This document shows positions 1-8,100 of a stretch of 13,957 nt of DNA, in pieces. The notes under the pieces were generated by a model. It saw nothing but the letters and a program-made list of their open reading frames with translations. It ran no database searches and was not told where the DNA came from. Source of the stretch: Dunaliella salina (taxonomy: Eukaryota > Chlorophyta > Chlorophyceae > Chlamydomonadales > Dunaliellaceae); the NCBI GenBank assembly GCA_002284615.2, contig MU069893.1, positions 107,624-121,580 of the forward strand, given 5' to 3'. Made by a program: the position numbers and the translations under genes. How positions within the stretch are numbered: position 1 is the first letter of the stretch; each line of letters starts with the position of its first letter.

Positions 1-465
1 TCTCTCTCAGCAGTGCCCCCAAACAGCACGCAAATGTGCACTTAAAGAGTGTCTTTAAGTTACAGCTCTGCTTAAAAGAAGGACGGTTCTGGTAGGAGAG
101 AGTGTGTAATGCAAAACGAAGCGGTGGAGGGGAAGCACTAAATGGAGCAACACAGCTTTTTTTGTGAGGCGTATCTTAGAAAAGGAGAAGGCTGCAATCA
201 TCCCTTGTGCAAGCTGCACACTCTTTTCCCCCTTGTTGCGAGACCTTACAAGACCGCAACAAAGGGGATTGCGTTGAAACCTCGTAACGCAAATCCATGA
301 ATGATGTGTGCAGGCCTTTGTCAGAGGCTCTGACATACCTAAGTACCTTTCAGGCTCTCCATGGCTCGCATCATTCACTGTGTTGTGTTTTGCTTTGTGA
401 ATGCCAGGAACGGGGGTCAACACAAACAAAAAAGATGGTGGGGTCCCACAGTGGCAGCAACAGCA

Positions 466-469
<4 letters not shown>

Positions 470-499
<30 letters not shown>
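470..499 (+). repeat. (CAG)10 microsatellite
   Basis: Ten pure CAG units are preceded by an interrupted CAG/CAA tract from 454. In the ORF starting at 401 they would encode a polyglutamine run, but that 77-codon ORF is not supported as a gene. The tract ends exactly where the first 139-bp unit begins. Confidence 0.9.
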
Positions 500-500
<1 letters not shown>

Positions 501-776
501 TTCCTTCACCTTCTGCCACCAAGGATAGGCCAGTGGCAGCCACGCTGGGCATTGGCACACTGCTTGGTAACGATGGCAATGAGAGCAATGTGAAGCGGAT
601 TATTGGGATGGGTGTCTCTCCGCCCAAAGGCTAAGCAGCTTCCTTCACCTTCTGCTGCCAAGGACAGGCCAGTGGCGGCCACGCTGGGCATTGGCACACT
701 ACTTGGTAGAGATGGCAATGAGAGCAACGTGAAGTGGGTCATTGGGATGGGTGTCTCTCCACCCAATGGCTGAGCA
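494..776. repeat. 139-bp tandem duplication
   Basis: TTCCTTCACCTTCTGC recurs at 501 and 640, and the two units differ by about 14 substitutions with no indel. In the plus-strand frame reading PVAATLGIGTLLG, 9 of the 14 changes fall in third codon positions, and each unit ends in a stop at the same place. An antisense frame (LLSLPSLPSSVPMPSVAATG) is also open through both. The units may be copies of a former exon or of a repeat family. Confidence 0.8.
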
Positions 777-1334
777 AGGCCAGGCAGTGTGTGAGTCCCT
801 CTACACAAAGTATCCGAAGTGTAGATGTCTACACACAGGTTTGGGTATGTGTGGCACACAACATGGAACCCCAGATGTAAGTCACACCAACACAAGTTTG
901 AAGAGGGAATCTCTCCGCCCACATGCTGTGTGGCCCTTCAGGTTGTGGGTACTCTTGCTGACAATGGTGAAGAAGTAGAACAGGAGGAACATCAGGGGGA
1001 GGGAGGGCACTCTGTATTATACTTTGGGCTGTTGATGCAGGTCTGGGAGTACTTTGACTGAAATGTCATTCTTTTTTTCACCCGAACACCCTCCCATCAG
1101 AACAAATGACTGTTTCCCTGTCCATAGATAAGAAAGTCGTCTGAGAAAGCGAATACGTATTCTTTCTTTGTGACTCGAATGATTGATAATGTTGAAGGAA
1201 TAGACAGAAGAAGAAGGGATTACATACCTGTACCTGCCCACAGGCTGAATCATGTGAATGATTTTAAAATGGTGAAAAGGGTACACTTGAAAGAATTGCC
1301 TGGGAAGAGGGGTTAAAGATTGGCAGAAAAAGAC
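777..1334. other. No gene recognised
   Basis: Short overlapping reading frames in several frames, none with recognisable protein features and none with a consistent splice pattern. A T-rich tract lies at 1069-1079. Confidence 0.4.
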
Positions 1335-2020
1335 AGACTAGTTCACGCTGCTGTGAGGAACGATCAGTCAGATGGATGGAAGGAATGTAATGGAAAAATA
1401 TATTGTTTTCAGAATGAGTAGTCCCAAACCCAACTTGGGTTTTGAAAACCCTGAAACCAGCCTGGCAGGTTCCACCACCTGCAGCAACCATGTTCCAACA
1501 GCCATGCATTCTAATGTTATAATCTTGGTATCGAAGCATTCTCAAAACGGTTCTACTTCTGAAATCCAGGTGGTCCAATTTAGACAGGTCAGGAGGGATT
1601 GGTATTGAATCGTTCACAGTGATTCTGCACCTTATATGCTGGAAGGCCAATGGTACAATTTTGACAGGGTAGTTGCACTTCATGTCGACTCAGTGGAGTG
1701 CACTTATGACAGTAGTCAGGGATCATTCTACCTGGTTATAAGAATACTGATTCTAAGTTCTACGTCAAAATGTCACGCGTGTAACGGAGACGGCTGCTCT
1801 GTCCGATCGGAGGTGACCAATCATACAATGACCATGCATATATGCAACTATATAGTTGTGAAATCATGGTTGCTGCAGGCTGTTGGAGCCTGCCAAACCA
1901 ATTTAGGGTTCATCATGGTTCAGGGTAGTACAGATATAAAGTCATTCTAAAAACAGGTTCAATTCTATCCATTACCATCTATCTGATTAGTTGTTCCCTG
2001 CAGCAGCGCGAACTAGTTTG
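1335..2020. repeat. Long imperfect inverted repeat A
   Basis: The left arm is about 1335-1515 and the right arm about 1845-2020. Perfect pairs are CCTGCAGCAACCATG at 1478-1492 with 1865-1879, and ACTAGTTC at 1337-1344 with 2010-2017. They are symmetric about a centre near 1678 to within 3 bases. The inner 330 bp pair poorly. A 139-codon minus-strand frame (1264-1683) runs through the left arm without recognisable domains. Confidence 0.7.
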
Positions 2021-2665
2021 TGATGAGTATGCTGAAGTTCAAGATGTAAAGAAAAGAAAAGAAAACTACGCTGGCAGAGAATCTCTCCCTACATCAATTT
2101 AGGAAAAGGTAACACATTGGTTCAAAAAGAGCCGTGAGTCCCCTCCACAACAAGATAGGAACGAGAGAAAGCTAGTGGGGATCTGGAGGCTTACTAGAAG
2201 CATCTATTCAACGCGGCAAAGCAGCAACATGCAGAACTTCATGAACTTATTAGCGCTGAAGCTGTTACAATTCACCCTATTCTCCTGGCTGTAGGTGGAA
2301 CTGTTTACATTGAGCATGCCCTGAAACAGTTCAAACAAGTAGGATTGGATCACCAGCGTGCCATGAAGCTTGCTCAACAACTTCATGCCTGATCTGTTCA
2401 ATATGCCCACAAACTAGTCTCCACATGCCGTGCTATTGAAAACAAGAATACTTCCCACAGCCAGGTTCTAGAGCCAGGTGCTTCTTGTAACCCTCCAGAT
2501 CCACATTGCTTTCTATTTTTCATACCTTGTGGTGGAGGGGGCGTGTGGCTCTTTTCTGAGCCAACGTGTCTCCTTTTCCTTAATTGATGTAGGGAGAGTT
2601 CTTCTGCCTACGTAGTGCTTCTTTTCTACAACTGGATTTCTCATCCTTGCAAAAGGGACAGACAA
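2020..2665. repeat. Long imperfect inverted repeat B
   Basis: The left arm is about 2020-2205 and the right arm about 2478-2665. CTCTCCCTACATCAATT at 2083-2099 pairs with 2582-2598, and GATCTGGAGG at 2180-2189 pairs with 2492-2501. Both have the same centre (about 2340), so the arms are collinear. The arms enclose about 270 bp that contains a broken reading frame. It abuts inverted repeat A. Confidence 0.75.
2198..2500 (+). pseudogene. Broken ORF fragment, probably mobile-element derived
   Basis: The plus-strand frame reads HAELHELISAEAVTIHPILL and on through VGLDHQRAMKLAQQLHA. It meets a TGA at 2390-2392 and carries on in the same frame with SVQYAHKLVSTCRAIEN. The regular helical, protein-like content on both sides of the stop suggests a once-coding sequence with one nonsense change. 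An in-frame TAG at 2195-2197 bounds the left side. The style recalls terminal parts of retroelement polyproteins, but I cannot name a family with confidence. The right end runs into the right arm of inverted repeat B. Confidence 0.5.
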
Positions 2666-3076
2666 GAGCCTCCTTCCTCTTCCTGCCAAAAAGAAATCCT
2701 TGAAAAGTTTACACTGGACAGTATCCGGCGTGCAGTAAGGGAAGACTCAGCACTCAACGCTGAGAACCTTGAGACAAAGAACACCAGGCACAAAATAAAC
2801 CACAAAACGAAAAGCCCTGCCTGTACAAAGATTGCACACTAAATCTGAAAAATATGGGCCTGCAATTGAAGTTGCCTGGGAGGAGTCACAAGCAAAAACC
2901 TGCTGCGGATATGGAACGTTAACTGCTCGTTCTGACCTGCCAGTTCTGCTCCTTGCCTTAGGGCTGTTATACACACATCCATTCGAATGAATTCAAACAG
3001 ACCCGACAAACAAAATAGCATGTAATCACAAATTGGCAGGCAAAAATGAGCAACCAAGGAGGCGACTCTTTCCTCA
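2666..3076. other. No gene recognised
   Basis: A 75-codon plus-strand frame (2615-2842) and antisense frames are present without family features. No repeat was seen beyond the arm that ends near 2665. Confidence 0.4.
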
Positions 3077-3775
3077 GTGCTGCAACAGGTTATGCTGATG
3101 TTTTCAAGATTGTGCTGCTGTGCGTCCAGTGGTTCCAAGTCGCTGTGCCCCAGAACAAAAACACGGACACGGCCTCTGTTTTCACCAACAAGCCTAGCAA
3201 ACCTTTTCAGCTGCTCTACAATTCCGGGGCTAACCTTTTGTTGCCTTCTTTGCAGCTTTCAAAACTGTCCATCCACCACTAAACTCAGGTCCCGCTGCTC
3301 CCTACCCTACTATTCTGCGTATCAGGAACGCATCCTTACAAAATTCCCAGCCAGTGCCATGCGACAGCAGCTGCAGGAGGGCTGCCTGCAAGAGGGCTGG
3401 CAGCTGAGCTGCAAGAGGGCTGCCTGTGTGCAAACCACATCACCTGAGCCTTCAAAAAGACCAAAAAAGACCAAAGAAAGGAGGGGGTTAGGTTGGCGTA
3501 GGCCACACCCATTACAACCCACATCCATTACAGCCGCCCAAAAGATGAGGTCATGTGCATCAGCAAGTGAGGGCCATGACCTCCAGCCTTCAGGAGAAAG
3601 ATCTGTGCACACAGCCCTTGCTGCCATCCTGGTGTCCCACCATGCACCAACATCAAAATATTCAAAATCTAGAGATCTCCTGGCGCGCACGAGCCAATGT
3701 GGAGAAAAGCACTGTCTTAAGTCAAATATCTCCTTCCATGACTATGGCTCACACAAGCAAATTTGTTTAAACTGA
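3077..3775 (+). CDS. Uncertain 232-codon ORF
   Basis: This is the longest uninterrupted frame in the window. The predicted protein is rich in Ser, Cys, Arg and Lys, has no recognisable domain or signal, and covers a locally repetitive stretch. Other frames on both strands are open over the same interval, which argues for a stop-poor composition rather than selection. No splice or start support. I list it only because its length is unusual. Confidence 0.15.
   Translation: MLQQVMLMFSRLCCCASSGSKSLCPRTKTRTRPLFSPTSLANLFSCSTIPGLTFCCLLCSFQNCPSTTKLRSRCSLPYYSAYQERILTKFPASAMRQQLQEGCLQEGWQLSCKRAACVQTTSPEPSKRPKKTKERRGLGWRRPHPLQPTSITAAQKMRSCASASEGHDLQPSGERSVHTALAAILVSHHAPTSKYSKSRDLLARTSQCGEKHCLKSNISFHDYGSHKQICLN
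3371..3427. repeat. Local repeats of GAGGGCTG
   Basis: GAGGGCTG occurs at 3377, 3392 and 3415, mixed with CTGCAAGA and CAGCTG. It is an imperfect minisatellite inside the uncertain ORF. Confidence 0.65.
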
Positions 3776-3883
3776 AGCTTTTCTGGAGGGCTGTGAACTC
3801 TAGAAATCTGCTGCTCTGCCGTTTCTCGCGCTTGCCCGCCCCTGCGATGCCTCTCTTCTGCTGGTTGGTGCTGTTCTCATGGA

Positions 3884-4068
3884 CTAAGTTGCACAATACG
3901 GGAATACGGATACGGATACGAATACGAATACGAGTACGGATACGGCAAAAATCCAGCAAAATCCTGCTAAATCTAGTGAAATTGGTACGGATACGGGAAT
4001 ACGAATACGACGTATTTGATACGAATACGCCGTATTTGGGGTCTGATACGGCGTATTGTGCAACTTAG
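3884..4068. mobile_element. 185-bp MITE-like element with 17-bp TIRs and 8-bp TSD
   Basis: CTAAGTTGCACAATACG at 3884-3900 is the exact reverse complement of 4052-4068. The element is bracketed by CTCATGGA at 3876-3883 and 4069-4076. An 8-bp target duplication with short terminal repeats is the pattern of non-autonomous hAT-like elements, although the terminal bases CTAAG are not the usual hAT end. The interior is an array of degenerate hexamers GATACG and AATACG (3900-3946, 3988-4015). The right half holds a 12-bp perfect hairpin, AATACGCCGTAT (4024-4035) with 4046-4057. No coding capacity. Confidence 0.82.
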
Positions 4069-4076
4069 CTCATGGA

Positions 4077-5045
4077 CCCTGGTTGTCTGTGTCCAGATGG
4101 TCATGTCACACAAGCTGCCATGGCCATGGTTCAATGAGACTCCTTTTTTGGATTTTCATCATCATTACTCATTTGCAAGGATGCTACTGTACAAACATGT
4201 GCACGCTTTCATATTCCTTCGAGGCAGGTAGCCTTGCCTGTCACCCATCACAGTTGTGTGGGCATACATCGCTCATGCATGCATCCGTGAGGTTTTCCAT
4301 CCTTTCGAGAGGGGAGCATGTTGAGGTATTGACATGTGTGTGCGAGCCATTGAAGCATCCACCTTGTTTGACTCAGGCCTGCGTGCAAAGAGTGAGCTCC
4401 CGCTCCGGGCACAAGTATGGGGTGCTAGTGATGAGGTGCTTGCGCATGCAACTGAAGTCTGAGATGCATCCCTGAAAAAGGATGTAGCTTTCTGGCTGCT
4501 GATCAATGGCAAAAAGTTATTAAAATTCATATTAGATGTTTTATTTCTTTCCGTCTGTCAAGACGGCCGCCCATGCCCCATGGGGGAATGGCCATTCGGA
4601 TTTGGGCTTCTAGTTTAGGACATATCGCGTGTGTTGCACACACTTGCCCCTCCCCCTCCGGGACCTAGTAGACTTATTATCCAAACTGCCCATATTAATT
4701 CAAACCCAATCAAAATTGAAGCGAAACTCAACGTATGCGCCGGAGCTCCACGAGGATGACGAGGTAGGAGAGCAAGCAGGACAAATGGCACGCCGTGTCT
4801 GCATCCCGTTCCGTACGTAATTTGGGAGCAGCCTGTTGGGATTCTGCACCTTTTGCGAGTAGGGCGCTTGCACAAGCTTGCACCGCACTGGTGATCACTT
4901 CTTCATGAAGACGATACGGACTCTTATCGACACCCGCCGCAACGCGCTGCCTGCATGATTCATACCCCCACGTGCCGAGGCATGCCACTCGTCATCGTGT
5001 TTAGCACTAAAATTTTAGAGGCCGTCAGGACTCAAAAGTTGCTTT
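4077..5045 (+). promoter_or_regulatory. Upstream region of the propeller gene, no defined promoter element
   Basis: This is the space between the MITE-like element and the start codon. I find no clear TATA box at a useful distance. A palindrome CCCCATGGGG lies near 4575. Reading frames here are short and overlapping. The 5' untranslated region presumably begins within it, but no start site can be placed. Confidence 0.3.
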
Positions 5046-5180
5046 ATGTTTACCTTAGTGCCCCTCTCCCTCGAGCTCGTACATCGCAGGCCCCCGTCCC
5101 TCGTTCTCTTTGCCATTCTGGGCTACTGCCTCCTGTCTGTTGGCACCGAAGCGATTGATCCCGCACAGGAGAAGCTATGG
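5046..5180 (+). CDS. Exon 1: start codon and signal peptide
   Basis: The exon encodes residues 1-45. The ATG at 5046 is the first in frame after a TAG at 5016-5018. The n-region carries H13, R14 and R15, and the hydrophobic core is residues 19-30 (LVLFAILGYCLL). Cleavage is plausible after G33 or A36. The exon ends in AIDPAQEKLW followed by the donor GTGAGT (phase 0). The same ten-residue end, AIGPAQEKFW, closes exon 11, which fixes the donor and the reading frame. The start context is not a strong Kozak sequence. An out-of-frame ATG at 4955 overlaps upstream and would be a uORF if it is transcribed. Confidence 0.8.
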
Positions 5181-8100
5181 GTGAGTGCAAATGGTTGTAA
5201 AATGACGCGTCTGGTTTGATGCCACCTCATCTGATGCAGGAAGTAGACGTATCGTCTTTTCAGGCAAGGCGGAGGTTTCTCCTTTTCCTACATTTTCACA
5301 GGGGCCAGGGAAGAGCATCCTCAAGGGAATGTCTCTAAGTGACCATTTTCTTGCATTACCTGCACCTGCTTTGTGCGCGCAGCTCTTTCTAGATAGTAAA
5401 CCACATTTCTGCATATTTTTCACTGTTGCTGCAGATCTTTGGTGACAAGGAAATTAAGATTATTAACCCACTGAACCCAGCCAACCCCATCAAGACCATT
5501 TCTGGAGTGGATCACTGTGGTGGAGACTGCAGATTTAACAGGCCTGGCTTCATGGGGGAGAGCGTGGTCGTTACGCACACTAACTTGGACAGTAAGTGGA
5601 CGCTGTAGAGAAAGCTTCAGCTGCTGAAATGGGGTTGTACCTGGCCGGAAGTTCCTTCGCTACCCAAACTTAGGTCAACCAAAGGGGTACCCCGGTTTGA
5701 CAGGTTTGTGGGCCTCTGACCTCAAGTTTGACCACTATGGCCATCAAGTTCCAAAATAAAAAGCAACAATCAGAAGATTGCTGAGCTGGGGCAAAATATG
5801 GCACGAGATCTGCAGAATTTTCCAGAGGTGGGCGACGAAGGCCTCAAACAGGGGTACTTTTGAAACGTTCATGAGCATAGGCCCCCGGAACTTGCAATCT
5901 TCAAACTTAGCATCAAATGGTAGTGTACTGTGTGTATCACCAAGCTTTGGTCTTGCAATCAACGGGGCACCTTCCTAATCAGCCGCAGCATGAACCTTAC
6001 ATTTTAACACCAGCTACCCATATCTGACCAGCCATTGTACCAAATTGGGTGTTTTTTAGTGATTTGGTATCCTTAAACCAAAAAAATATCATTGCAAAAA
6101 AATGGAGTGTAAAGACCCAGTGGTTGGTCAGATACACTCAATTTCAGTCATTTCCCTTGAAGAAAATCGAGCACTAGAGGTGCCAAGAAGGTCAAATTTT
6201 GACCTCCTTCATTCCCACTGTTGAATATGCAGGATGTTAGCATATCATAAAAGGGTTATTAAGAAAATATTTTGGGGGTGAAAAATGGTCCCAGGGTGGA
6301 GCTGTGGGCCATTTTAGGGTGATCTGAGGCCAGGAGAGTGATCTGGGGTCAACCGGTTTTCATCTTTTTTGGGTGGTATTTATTACTTATGTTAAAACAG
6401 GTGGCCTGGTCAGGTTTGGATCCAAACATCCGGTACCATCCGGAAAACATTGGCGGGAAAAAACAATTTCAGGAATTTGTTGAGTTTTTCCTACCAAAAA
6501 ATTGTAATTGTGAGCAGGAGCCTCCAAGAAGCATAACTTATCGGTCAATCCAATTAAGAATCACATATTCGAGATCCTGGCTGGGATCGAGGGTTATCGA
6601 CTGGTATATGTGTGGGTCCAATTGGAGAAGGTCAGTGGGGGTGGGTGGTTAGGAGGAGTCTAGACTTTTTGGGACCCCCCCTCCAGAATTTTTCTGGGCC
6701 ACTTCTACAGAATCCCAAAGACACCATTGGGTTGCTGAGCTCAAGAACTGTCTATTGGCACCCTCTTTGGGTAAATTGATTAAAAGGGGGGTCTGTGTGC
6801 ATGGCTGGGAGTCAGTGCCATGCGCGCAAGGGTGTGGGCGGCAATGGGTTTTGAGGCGAACATGCGGCAAACCAGTTTAAACTTCCAGGATAGTGACAAC
6901 ATATGAAGTGTTTATGCATGGTGGAGTCAGGAGGGCAGTTATTGCACTTGCAAGCCGGTTGTGGGTGCCTGGAAGGGCAGTCATGCATGGGCGTCCGCTG
7001 CTCAGTGTTTGCCCCATAACTCTGCTGCAACTCACTATTCCAGTATGGTGAGTATGCAGATGGATAGCTATTTCAAAAAGGAGCAGATTGATACCCTTTT
7101 TGTCCAGGTAGGGTTACTGCATGGGAGATCTCTAGATCTAGATTTTGGGATAGGTGGGTGGGTCAGGGGGGTCCTACCCAGTTTTTGGGGATGGTGTACA
7201 CTACTTTTTTTTTAGGCTCCTGTTGTGAGTCTTATATACGATGCTAAGATCTTGCACACCCAAAAGAAGAGAAAAAGGAAGTTGAAAAATGATTTTTTTG
7301 GCTCCTCTACTGCTGGATTTTGCTCTGAGGTAAATGACTCAAATTCTTAACCCAGAAAACCACTGGATCATTTTACTCCATTTATTTTGCAATGATATTC
7401 CTCTGGTCTAAGGACCCCGGATCACTTAAGAGCACCCAATTTGGTGCAGTGGCTGGTCAGATATGGAGTTTTGGTGGTGAAAACTCGGGTTCACGCCACA
7501 GCTGATTTGGTATAGGCTCCGTGACAGGCACCTCTGAACTTTAGTCTGCTACCATATGAGTTCAAAAGGTACCAGGTATGGAGCACACATGCCAGGAGCA
7601 TGCAAAAACTGGCTGATTTTAAGCCTCAGCTGACCCCCTCTGCTCAGCGGCTGACCCCCTCTGCTTTTTTAACTTGGAAATCTAATTCTATCCAATGCAT
7701 ACATATAAAAAGGAAAAGAAGCAACAGGGAGTGCTCCATGAGCAAAAACAGACCTTACCCTATTGTTATGGGCTCAGAGGTCCACCTGTCCCTCCAGATG
7801 CTCCTGCCCACCCTGGCCCAGCCAGGCCACCATGGTGGCCAGTCAACCCCATTTATTTTCCAATGATTTCTAGATGTCACTGCTACGCACCTGAGGGAAA
7901 TTTTGGAAAAAGGGAGAAGTCAGGAGTCCACATTCCTCACATTCCTCTCCACATTGCCCCCTTGTAGCATAAAAAGGCAGGCTTACGCACATACTTGCCC
8001 AGGGTTTCCCACAGCGCTCCTCAACTACACAGCGTGCTGCGTTTGAACTTGTTGTGGCCTCCAATTACAATCATATGATAAAGACAAGACTTGAAGAGTG

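Noticed and set aside
55..922. Minus-strand ORFs of 190 and 138 codons (55-627 and 506-922)
   Set aside because: Their length is due to the CAG tract read as polycysteine and to the 139-bp duplication. The two share the duplicated segment, and there is no independent gene evidence.
3897..4057. The ATACG array as a CRISPR or a telomeric repeat
   Set aside because: There are no unique spacers, the unit is a degenerate 6-mer, and the array lies between perfect terminal inverted repeats with a target duplication.
4955..5158. 67-codon ORF overlapping exon 1 in another frame
   Set aside because: The signal peptide and the AIDPAQEKLW match to exon 11 are in a different frame. This one could at most be a uORF.
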